Shown piece by piece: positions 54,951 through 64,000 of a stretch of DNA of 64,000 nt. How positions within the stretch are numbered: position 1 is the first letter of the stretch; the number at the start of each line of letters is the position of its first letter. Source of the stretch: Dactylis glomerata (Eukaryota > Streptophyta > Magnoliopsida > Poales > Poaceae); NCBI GenBank assembly GCA_007115705.1, contig QXEO01001034.1, positions 2,790,001 to 2,854,000 on the forward strand, given 5' to 3'. Position numbers and translations under genes: made by a program. A model generated the notes under the pieces. That model ran no database searches, was not told where the DNA came from, and worked only from the letters and a program-made list of their open reading frames with translations.

Positions 54951-55535
54951 GCCGGCCTAGGTGAGATTGTTTTTAATTTTATTTCTTTTCTTTTCTGCTT
55001 TTTTCTCTGTTTCTTTTCTTTTTTTGAATCTAAACAATTTTAAATTTGTTTTCTGGTTTCGTTTTTTTTCAGTTTCGAAATTTGTTCAAAGTAAAAAAAA
55101 TCTGTTTTGAATTTTTGTTCAATTTTTGAAATTTGCTTAAATTCGAAATTGTTTTAATTTGTAATTTGTTCCATTTTTTAAAATTTGTTCCAATTTCGAA
55201 ATTTGCTCCCATTCTAAAGTTGTTCCATTTTTGAAATCTGTTCTCATTTTTGAAATTTGTTCCATTTTTGAAATTTGTTCCATTTTCAAAATGTGTTCCA
55301 ATTTTTGAAATTTGTTCAAATTTAATCTTTGTTTGAATTCAAAATTTGTGCAAATTTTAAATTTGTTCCAACTTTTTAATTTGTTCTAATGTTGTTTGAA
55401 TCTAATTTCTTTTCAAAATTAAATAATAAAAAGCAAAAAATAGAAGAAAAAAAACTGAAGAAGTAGCCTTACCTGGACCGGCCCAATCCAGACGCTACAT
55501 CGGCGGAGCGCTGCTCGCTCCCGCTAAAAGCGGGG
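54870..55535. mobile_element. Possible Mutator-like non-autonomous element with a T-rich minisatellite core
   Basis: The left part has GCTCCGCCCGATGGGCCGGCC followed by AGGTGAG; the reverse complement of the right part has GCGCTCCGCCGATG, then GGGCCGG and CCAGGTAAGG. These look like old inverted ends. Between them is a T-rich array. No clear target-site duplication was found, so the call is tentative. Confidence 0.35.
55040..55400. repeat. T-rich degenerate minisatellite
   Basis: A unit of roughly 18-20 bases, TTTTTGAAATTTGTTCCA, recurs more than a dozen times with substitutions and indels. The minus-strand frame over 55137-55319 (repeated KMEQISKM) is a by-product of the repeat. Confidence 0.85.
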
Positions 55536-55540
55536 TATAG

Positions 55541-57205
55541 TGATACGTCTCAAACGTATCTATAATTTTTGATGCTCCATGCTTGTTTTTACACCATTTG
55601 CCTATTGTTTTGTTACACTTCGTGGCACTTTTATGCATTTTCCGGAATTAACCTATTAACGAGTTGCCACAGTGCCAGTTTCCTGTTTTCTGCTGTTTTT
55701 GTGTTTCAGAAGTGATACACGGGAAATATTCTCGGAATTGGACGAAACAAGTTCCTGAAGTCTTATTTTACCCGGAAGCTTCCAGAGATCCGAAGAGGAG
55801 TAGGAGGGGGGCCACCAGGGCCCCACACGCAGGGGTGGCGCGGCCAGCCCCCTGGCCGCGCGGGCCCCGCGTGAGGGAGCCTGGCTCCACCTCTGACATC
55901 GCCCATGCGCCTATAAAAACCCCCCGACGGAAAAAACCTAAGTACCCGATCAGATTTCCAGAACACATCGCGATCTGCCGCCACCGTCGACCCGAAGATC
56001 GGGAGGGTCCAGAAGCTCTTCCCGGCACCCTGCCGGAGAGGGGAATCGCCACCGGAGGTCTTTTTCATCGCCATGCTTGCCTCCGGAGCGATGAGTGAGT
56101 AGTCTACCTTGGACTATGGGTCCATAGCAGTAGCTAGATGGTTGTCTTCTCCACCATGTGCTTCATGTTTAGATCTCATGAGCTGCCCTACATGATTGAG
56201 ATCACCATTATGTAATTCTACATGTTTGGTTTGTTGGGATCCGATGAATATTGGTGTTTATGATTAAGTTGTTGTACTGAATATTATCTTTTGTTATCTC
56301 TATGTTGTTTATGATCTTGCATGCTCTCCGCTGTTAGTAGCTATCTTGGCCGAGTAGTTGCTAGTGACTCCAAGAGGGGGTATTTATGCTTGATAGTGGG
56401 TTCATGCCTCTATTTCACCTGGGGGAGTGACAGAAACCTCTAAGGTGGTAGATGTGCTGTTGCTACTAGGGAGAAAACAACATTCATATGCTCAAGGGCA
56501 TATGCTTTGTTTACATTACACACTTTGCTTAATGCAATTATCTGTTGTTCGCAACTTAATACTACTGGGGTGTTCGGATTGATATCCCCGGGAGTGGATT
56601 ATTAGTCATAGATGCAGTTGGATGGCGGTCTATGTATTTTGTTGTAATGCCCAGAGTAAATCTCATAGTGATCTTCTTGACATATCACGTTTATCTTTAT
56701 TCTATCAATTGCCCAACTGTAATTTGTTTACCCAGCATGTGTTATTTTATCTATGGAGAGACACCACTAGTGAACTATGGACCCCGGTCCTATTTCCATC
56801 ATATTGCTATCACCTGTTTATTTTACTCATACTGTTTACTTTACTCGCATACTATATTGTTTTCCACTCGATACGCTCATAACCTTTGTTTCAAGCAAAC
56901 CGGTGAGATTGACAACCTCATCGCAAGTTGGGAACAAAGTACTTGGTTGTGTTGTGTGCAGGTTCCGCGTTGCTATTGGCCGAAGCCGAGTCAACAAGTA
57001 TCGTTAAACGGCGCCCTTGTTGGAGTGTTATTAAGCCAGTCTGCATCACCTTCAGTCGTCGATGTCTCTCCTCTCCTGACCGATATTAAACCTTGGTTTC
57101 TTAACTAAGGGAAAACTCGCTGCTATACTCATCATACATTCCTCTTGGGGTTCCCAACGGGCTGGTCATTCACCATGCACAAGGACTTACTGCTCCACGT
57201 TAGCA
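55541..57205 (+). repeat. Solo LTR (family A) with TATAG target duplication
   Basis: The 1665-bp LTR starts TGATACGTCTCAAACG and ends CACGTTAGCA. TATAG flanks it at 55536-55540 and 57206-57210. A TATA-like CCTATAAAAACCCC lies at about 55910-55923. Its last ~50 bases differ from the other family A LTRs, so the right end rests mainly on the target duplication. Confidence 0.82.
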
Positions 57206-57210
57206 TATAG

Positions 57211-58332
57211 CAGCTCCCAGTTTAGCCCCACTTGAATGGTCGCGCATGGGCCTGACAAGCTCGCAGGTAATGGGCCTTACGCCTAGTCTGACCAGCCCAA
57301 GTTAGCCCAGATAGCATATCTAGTGATATCACAACATACATGATACTACCTTAGTTCCGTTTTAATAGACATCGGTTTAACTGGAACGGAGGAAGTATCT
57401 CTTTAAAAATCAAATGTAGAAGCTTTAAAAAATTCTAACATAAATGTATGGATGTTCATAAGTCGTGTGTTAACAGTCCTTAGAAGCTACATAACGAAAT
57501 TCTAAAAACGCGCAGAGAAATAAATCATCGTTCGTCCTTCTCCCGTTCTAGAAAGGTTTTGAAACTTGATGCATTTGTTTGATATCTACTCTTTATCACT
57601 TTTCAGATGAATATAGCGATAAAAATCTCAAATACTAATACCATAGAAGTTTATTATTATTTTTGGATGAATTCTAAGATGCATGTCTCTGTTTTCATAG
57701 GTACTATGGTTTGCCCTAAAGCTTTGTGGAGCATCGCCAACCGCTCATGGTTTTGTTTTTGGTAATGTTGCCAACCTTTCATGTTTGTAAACTGCAAGGA
57801 AGAAACGCGTGTTCTGAACATCTTCCAGGAACACATTTATGTGATTGGGATGGAGTAAATTCCCTATACCAAGGACAATAGCAGGAAATGATATGGTTTG
57901 CTCAAAATATATGTCTTGGAGGGAAAAAGTTCCTGGCTAACAAGAGGGTCTGCCTAGGACATGCAGCCAATTTTAGGGTACTAATTAAACAAGCTCAATC
58001 TATATATATAGCTTGGACTGGAGTGATAATATTTTTAGAAAATCTTGTGTTTCTCTCATCAATATTGCCACTATCGGTGCAAGTATGATTAGTATCTATA
58101 TCGTTCAATGCACTTGGTTCCTTAGATTTTTCATTAAAATATCCAAATGATATACTCTCTCTCTCTAATTAGTGACTAGATCTTCCATTTTATAGAATTA
58201 GGATAATATTAACAAAAGGACATTGCAGAAATACTTGCCCAACCGCACCAAGGACGCGGTGTGCCACCGCGTCTAGCTTCCTAGTAAATAATAATGGTCG
58301 GAGGGTTTTTCGATTGGAGGAAGTATGACGGG
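57211..58332. other. Intergenic DNA with a Stowaway remnant
   Basis: AT-rich sequence without a recognisable gene, apart from the MITE remnant at 57346-57395. A short plus-strand frame near 57888-58088 has no family resemblance. Confidence 0.4.
57346..57395. mobile_element. Stowaway-like MITE remnant (50 bp)
   Basis: CTACCTTAGTTCCGTTTTAA faces the inverted CTTCCTCCGTTCCAGTTAAA, with TA on both sides (57344-57345 and 57396-57397). Nearly the whole piece is terminal repeat, so it is an internally deleted copy. Confidence 0.6.
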
Positions 58333-58337
58333 AGGAG

Positions 58338-59846
58338 TGATACGCCCAATTTGCATCACTATTTTGTATCATAATTTACTGCTATTCATTGATATATTTC
58401 ATATTTAGATATGATACTTATGTTATTTCCTTTGTTTTCACATGTTTGATGATCATCGGAGGAGTTGTTGTCGGAGTCAGGATTCTGCTAGAAAAATGAC
58501 CATCAGGAGACCATATTTTGAAGATCAGGAAAATTCCAGAAAAATACCCAAAAATTATATTTTCCCAGAAGACTCACGAAGCCAGAAGGAGGGGTCGAGA
58601 GGAGCCAGGGCGGCCCCACACGCCAGGTTGGCGTGGCCAGCCCCCTGGCCGCGCCAGCCCTGTGTGAGGGAGCCCTGGCCCACTTCTGGTCTCTCCCCTT
58701 CGCGTACATCATCGTCCCCGAAAACCTAAGTCAGGGGGAGGCTCAGAGTTAGACACAGCCGCCTCTGCGGGGCGGAGAACACAGAGAGAGAAAAGCTCTC
58801 CGGCAGAGAGAAATCTGCCGGGGAAATTCCTTCCCGGAGAGGGGAGATCGTCGCCATCGTCATCACCATCGCACCGGACTTCATCGGGATCATCATCATC
58901 ATCATCTCCATCACCAGCACCTTCATCTCCACCATCACCACGCCATCCCGCTGTAACATCTTGAGTTGGATCTTGTTATATTCATAGGGGAAACTTTCTC
59001 GGTGTTGATTACTCTTGTAGTTGATGCTATTGAGTGGAACCGTTGAGTTGAGGTTTATGTTCAGATTGTTATTTACCATTATTTCACCTCTGATCATGAT
59101 CCATATGATGTCTTGTGAGTAGTTCGTTTAGTTCTTGAGGACATGGGAGAAGTCAAGATGTTAGTAGTGAATTATTGTTGAGAAATATTTAATTGTTTGA
59201 TATTGTTGTGGTGCTATTTCACTAGTGGTGTCATGTGAACGTCGACTACATGATACTTCACCATTTATGGGCCTAGTGAGATGCATTGTGTATTTGGCTA
59301 CCAATTGTGGGGTTGCTGGAGTGACAGAAACCTAAACCTCCGTTGGGAAACCATTGCACCAGGGAGCGTAGGATCCTAGAGTTTAAGGCTGTGGTTAGAT
59401 TTATCTTAATTACTTTCTTATATTTGCGGATGCTTGCAAGGGGCATAATCACAAGTGTGTATTTATCCTAGTAAGGGTAGTGCGCTAGCACAGGTTCACC
59501 CCCATAACACTTACCAAACCAATAAATACTATTGGCTCTATGAAGCGAAAGCTCTTGATAGAAACTCCCGTGTGTCCTCGAGAACGTTTGGTTATTATAA
59601 GTACACAACCGGCTTGTCCTTTGCTGAAGAAAGGATTGGGCCACTTGCTGCAATTGTTACTACTGTCTTTTATTTACTCGCACTTTATTTACTCGTATTA
59701 CCAAATACCCCTGAAAACCTGTTTGCTAGTATTTACAGTGATTCCTTAATCAAAACTGCTCATCAACACCTTCTGCTCCTCGTTGGGTTCGATACTCTTA
59801 TTTATCGAAAGTACTACGATACACCCCCTATACTTGTGGGTCATCA
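58338..59846 (+). repeat. Solo LTR (family B)
   Basis: This 1509-bp LTR starts TGATACGCCCAATTTGCATC, ends GTGGGTCATCA, and matches the split LTR at 43878-51877 throughout. The left flank is AGGAG (58333-58337). On the right only AGA (59847-59849) remains before a copia LTR begins, so the target duplication cannot be confirmed. No internal region is attached. Confidence 0.82.
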
Positions 59847-59849
59847 AGA

Positions 59850-61529
59850 TGAAAGGAATATGCCCGAGAGGCAATAATAAAGTTGTTATTATATTATTCC
59901 GTGTTCATAATAGATGTTTATTTTTCATGCTAGAATTGTATTAATCGGAAACATTAATACTTGTGTGATTAATAAACTAAAAGGGTTCCTAGTAAAGCCT
60001 CTCTTTTATACTAGCTCGTTTATTAACTGATGATCAAGGTTTCCTGATCATGAACATTGGATGTTGTTAATAACGGGGTCATATCATTAGAGGAATGATG
60101 TGATGAACACACACACCCACAGTACGAATAGCAATACGATCAAGTCATCAAGTTCATTGCTATATCAAACTCATGCGAAGTAGTTCTAATCCTTAGACCA
60201 TGAGATCATGTTAATCACTGATACCGGAAGGGTACTTTGATGATATCAAACGTCACACCGTAATAGGGTGATTATAAAGGTTGATTTGGGTACTCTGAAA
60301 GTATTAGTTGAGGCTCATGGATCAAGAGTGGGATTTGTCCATCCGGATGACGGAAAGATATTCTCTGGGCCCTTCTCGGTGATATTGCATTGGAATCGCT
60401 TGCAAGCATGTGACTAGGTCACAGGAATGCATTATCACGGAACGAGTAAAGAGACTTGTCGGGAACGAGATCGAACTAGGTATGGTTGATACCAAATGAT
60501 CGGATCTCGGACAAGTAATAATATCGCGAGACAAAAGGAATTAACTATGTTCGTTACCGGTTCACACGATCACTAGTTCATCGTTGAGTAAGTGGGAGTC
60601 ATCATGGATTTCCAGATCTCGCTGTTGATTATTGATCGGAGAGGAGTCTCGATCATGTCCACGTTATTCACGAACCGTAGGGTGACACACTTAAGGCTCG
60701 TCGTCGTTTTTTGAGTGGATACGATACTCCGATCGAATTACAGGACAGCATAAGGGTTGTTTCAGAAAAGCACCGAAACTGTTTCGGGATATCGAAATAA
60801 CTCAAGGGTGTATTTGTTAATGTTTGTTAATTGAATGAATTAACAAATATTAAAGAAATAAAAATGTTTTATTAAATCAATAAGTGTGAATTTTAATTGG
60901 CATGAATGTCATGCATTAAAATGGGGGTTACCTCATGTTGATGAGGGATTAATCTCCATAAAGGGAATAAAGAGGGGAAATGAAGAGGAGGGGAGGCCCT
61001 TGGCCGGCCAGCCCCTTGGCTGCCCTCCTCCTCTATATAAACCCCCCCTCTCTCTCCCTTGGACACACACTTCTTGATCCTCCCTCCTTTGCATAGTTGC
61101 TGCCCACTTTCCGTCTTGGCTTAGCGAAGCACTGCCGGAATAGTAGTTCGTAGTTCACACACTTGGAGAAGTGTGTGGAGGAGTGTCCGGCGGATCCCTT
61201 CTTCCGCTGCCCCGCTGGACCGAGGGCGTGGAGGAGTCGACGTCGAGCTGCACGTGTGTGCGAGTACGGGGGCGCTGCCACTTGTGGCGCCGACTACACG
61301 ATCTTGTGATCGTCAAGTGAACCACAACGTCGACTACATCAAGTGAACAACTACGTCGACTACGTGCGTCTTCACCAACTCTCCATCGTCAACGTTTGTG
61401 CGGGAACGTAATCCCCGCTCACGGTCGTCGAGGGTGAGTATCCGTTGCTACCATCTCGTAGAGTTTCTTGGCCAGTTTATGCGTTCATGCGTAGGAAAAT
61501 TTTTGTTTTCTATGCTACGAACCCATCAA
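59850..61529 (+). repeat. 5' LTR of the copia element
   Basis: The 1680-bp LTR starts TGAAAGGAATATGCCC and ends CGAACCCATCA. TATATAA at 61034-61040, inside CCTCCTCTATATAAACC, is a strong TATA box, so transcription should start near 61065-61075. Confidence 0.9.
61034..61040 (+). promoter_or_regulatory. TATA box of the copia LTR promoter
   Basis: TATATAA followed by ACCCCCCCTC in a pyrimidine-rich context, about 490 bases before the LTR end. This position marks the U3/R border region. Confidence 0.75.
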
Positions 61530-61530
61530 T

Positions 61531-61543
61531 GGTATCAGAGCCA
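61531..61543 (+). other. Primer-binding site (initiator Met tRNA type)
   Basis: TGGTATCAGAGCC starts two bases after the LTR end. This is the usual primer site of plant Ty1/copia elements, complementary to the 3' end of initiator methionine tRNA. Confidence 0.92.
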
Positions 61544-62703
61544 TCTCTATGCGTAGTTGGTATGCACGGATAGAACACATGTGGATGTGGGCGTTGATGA
61601 TCATGTTATTGCAATTTTTTGGTATTTTGGATCATAGTGGCATAGTGGGATTGAAGCTGCCCGAGACTAACCTTACGTGACCACGTTCACGAGACTTGTC
61701 CCACACTTGACATGCTTCGGCATATGTGGCTTTGCGGGTGCACGTTTCTCCCACTATAGTTATGATCTATTATACAAAGAATTGTTAATAATATTTTTAT
61801 CACCGTTGTGGTTCTTGTTCGTAGGTAAGAACGGTTCTTCCTAGAAAGCCCCAAACCACGTAAAATATGCAAGACAAATTAGAAACGTCTAACTTGTTTT
61901 TGCAGGGGGCATGTGATGTGATATGGTCAAATTGTTTATGTTACAAATTGTATGCGATGATCCTTTTTGTAAGTTATAAACAACCGGCAGGAGCCATATG
62001 GTTGTCTTTACATTTAAATGGCCTGCGTGCCGTATATATATCCAAGTGATATATTGTAATGGAGGAAGACAACCAAGTTGGCGCGCCATGGACCTTGGTG
62101 CTGCGCCGGTGGAATGATGGAGATCATACCATGACGCACAAGATGGAGATCGAGTGCATGAAGGACCATATCATATCACATTATTTATGCATGTGATGTT
62201 TATCCTTTTATGCATCTTATTCTGCTTAGATTTGATCGCGCGGTAGCATTATAAGATGATCCCTCTCACATAAATATCAAGATAAAATGTGTTCTCCCAT
62301 AACATGCGCCGTCACGAAAGTTCGTCGTTTTGAGACACCTCGTGATGATCGGGTGTGATAGACTCTACGTTCACATATGACGGGTGTAAGATAGTTTTAT
62401 ACACGCAAATGTTATGGTTCTACTTGGCGAGCCTAGCATGTACAGACATGGCCTCGGAACACGAACCGAAAGGTTAAGCATGAGTCATATGGCTGATATG
62501 ATGAACATGGTGATGTTCGCCTTTGAAACTATACCGTTGCACGTGATGATCGGTTTCGGTATAGTGGATTTGGTTCGTGTAATCACTTAAGAAAACTAGG
62601 AGGGATGTTGTTTTTAAGTGGGAGTTCACGTAAAATTTGATTTAACCTGAACTCATTCTATTTGAACTTAGTCTAAGTTAACTTTGCAAATAATTTGTAG
62701 ATC
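61544..62703 (+). other. Long untranslated leader of the copia element
   Basis: This 1160-base segment lies between primer site and gag start, with no frame above about 66 codons. Long leaders of this kind usually hold packaging and dimerisation signals; I could not locate these. Confidence 0.6.
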
Positions 62704-64000
62704 ATGGCACCACCTGCTCTGAATTTCAATGCGTTCATGGAGAAAGAAAAACTAGCCACCAACGGTAGCAACTTCACCAACTGGGCACTTAACTTGAGGA
62801 TCCTCCTCAATGCCTCTCAAAAGGGCTATGTGCTTGAGGCACCGCTAGGTAACCCGCCTGCAGAAGAAGCTCCCGATGAAGAGAAAAATGTTTTTCTGAC
62901 TCGTAAGGAGGACCACAGTTTAGTTCATTGCGGCATACTGTATGGACTTGAGCCGGAGCTGCGGAAACGTTTCGAGAACAGCAACGCTTATGATACAATG
63001 GGAGAGTTGAAACTGATCTTCGACTCCCATACTGCCGTAGAGAGTTATGATGCTTCAAAAAAGTTCTTTAGCTGCATGATGGAAGAGAACAGCTCCGTTA
63101 GTGAGCACGTACTCAAAATGTCTGGGTACGCCGATAAGCTCATCTCCTTGGGAATAACGATTCCCAATGAGTTGGGAATACATCGGGTTCTCCAATCTCT
63201 CCCACCTAGCTTCAAGAGCTTTGTGATGAACTACAACATGCAGGGCATGAGGAAGTCTCTCCCCGAGCTTCTCTCAATGCTTAAGACTGCAGAAGTGGAG
63301 ATTAAAAAGGAACATCAAGTGTTGATGGTCAATAAGACCACTAGTTTCAAGAGAGGTAGAAAGGATAATAAGTCCAAGGGTAGAAACAAGAAGGATGGCA
63401 AATCTGTTGCCGGTTCTGAGAGGAAACCCAAGGCTGGTCCTAAACCTAAAACTGAGTGTTTCTACTGCAAGGAAACGGGGCACTGGAAGCGCAACTGCCC
63501 AAAGTATCTGGCGGATAAGAAGAACGGGAAGATTAACAAAGGTATATATGATATACATGTTATTGATGTGTACCTTACTAGTAGTCGCAATAGCACCTGG
63601 GTATTTGATACCGGTTCGGTTGCTCACATATGTAACTCGAAACAGGGGCTAAAGAATAGGCGGCAACTTGCGAAGGATGAGGTCACGATGTGCGTCGGCA
63701 ATGGATCAAAAGTTGATGTGATCGCCGTCGGGACGCTACCTCTACATTTACCATCTGGATTAGTTTTAAACCTGAATAAATGTTATTTGGTGCCTGCGTT
63801 GAGCATGAACATTATATCCGGATCTTGTTTAATGCGAGACAATTATTCATTTCAGTCTGAGAACAATGGTTGTTCGATTTATATGAATAATATCTTTTAT
63901 GGACATGCACCTGAGAAGAAAGGTTTATTTCTTTTGAATCTTGATAGTAATGAAACACATATTCATAATGTGAATGCCAAAAGAATTAAGTCAAATGATG
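62704..64000 (+). CDS. Copia gag-pol polyprotein, N-terminal part (gag, zinc knuckle, protease), cut by window end
   Basis: The frame starts ATG GCA CCA CCT at 62704 and stays open for 432 codons to the edge. Residues 1-225 are the copia gag (FTNWALNLRILLNA, LPPSFKSFVMNYNMQGM). A basic stretch (FKRGRKDNKSKGRNKK) precedes the CCHC knuckle CFYCKETGHWKRNC at about 253-266. The aspartic protease active site is WVFDTGSVAHIC at about 300-311, with the following segment MNIISGSCLMRDN and LFLLNLD near the end. No stop or frameshift is present, so gag and protease could be made, which suggests a fairly young copy. Integrase, reverse transcriptase and RNase H are expected to follow outside the window. 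Confidence 0.92.
   Translation, partial: MAPPALNFNAFMEKEKLATNGSNFTNWALNLRILLNASQKGYVLEAPLGNPPAEEAPDEEKNVFLTRKEDHSLVHCGILYGLEPELRKRFENSNAYDTMGELKLIFDSHTAVESYDASKKFFSCMMEENSSVSEHVLKMSGYADKLISLGITIPNELGIHRVLQSLPPSFKSFVMNYNMQGMRKSLPELLSMLKTAEVEIKKEHQVLMVNKTTSFKRGRKDNKSKGRNKKDGKSVAGSERKPKAGPKPKTECFYCKETGHWKRNCPKYLADKKNGKINKGIYDIHVIDVYLTSSRNSTWVFDTGSVAHICNSKQGLKNRRQLAKDEVTMCVGNGSKVDVIAVGTLPLHLPSGLVLNLNKCYLVPALSMNIISGSCLMRDNYSFQSENNGCSIYMNNIFYGHAPEKKGLFLLNLDSNETHIHNVNAKRIKSND

Larger units (their letters stand above)
59850..64000 (+). mobile_element. Ty1/copia retrotransposon, 5' part, running off the right edge
   Basis: The order is 5' LTR (59850-61529), an initiator-Met-tRNA-type primer site (TGGTATCAGAGCC at 61531), a 1.16-kb leader, and an open gag-protease frame from 62704. 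The left target copy would be CAAGA (59845-59849). The LTR resembles the Angela/WIS/BARE group of grass copia elements in its first 150 bases (ATATGCCCGAGAGGCAATAA), but the gag differs, so I do not assign a family name. Confidence 0.92.

Noticed and set aside
55137..55319. Repeated K-M-E-Q-I-S minus-strand frame
   Set aside because: It is a translation of the T-rich minisatellite.

Overview
The window is nuclear DNA from a large, repeat-rich grass genome. Evidence for this is three intron-containing plant genes with GC-rich, grass-style first exons, sitting in nested retrotransposons whose LTRs begin TGATACGTCTC and whose primer site reads TGGCGCCGTTGCCGGGG. From family knowledge these features suggest a Pooideae grass of the wheat/barley/oat type; the species cannot be fixed by eye. 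No bacterial operon, CRISPR array, rRNA or tRNA gene was seen.

Layout. 1-3947: two minus-strand Gypsy-type elements, a younger one inserted in the ORF of an older one. 3948-5812: unassigned DNA. 5813-14482: a plus-strand ALKBH10B-like RNA demethylase gene (8 coding exons, 676 aa) flanked by two small Mutator-type MITEs. 14483-16040: a minus-strand F-box/DUF295 gene (2 exons, 469 aa) with its TATA box. 16282 to about 32140: one minus-strand LINE, cut into pieces by a probable Helitron, a solo LTR that itself carries another solo LTR, and a full-length non-autonomous LTR element. About 32205-36764: a 2.1-kb direct tandem duplication; a Stowaway MITE sits in one copy and its empty site is preserved in the other. 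37871-40805: a minus-strand xyloglucan endotransglucosylase/hydrolase gene (4 exons, 314 aa). 42052-53977: a non-autonomous CACTA transposon with GCCGACGGC subterminal repeats and a 338-bp tandem array, containing a solo LTR, which in turn contains a full-length LTR element. 53978-59846: unassigned DNA, a T-rich minisatellite and two solo LTRs. 59850-64000: the first 4.15 kb of a Ty1/copia element with an open gag-protease frame that runs off the window.

Target-site duplications were read directly for AATAC, CGCCC, CGCGC, TATAG and GTGAG (LTR elements), GTG (CACTA), TA (Stowaway), and GTGGCAAAC and GCTTCATTT (MITEs), so most boundaries are to the base. The three host genes are unrelated in function (mRNA m6A demethylation, probable E3-ligase adaptor, cell-wall remodelling) and do not form a pathway.

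I found no convincing new defence-type or metabolic system. The most interesting material is (i) two non-autonomous LTR elements that share a long non-coding 3' domain but carry different 5' ORFs, one of them a conserved protein I do not recognise, (ii) the layered insertion history that can be ordered from the sequence, and (iii) the atypical metal-site region of the ALKBH10B-like protein.
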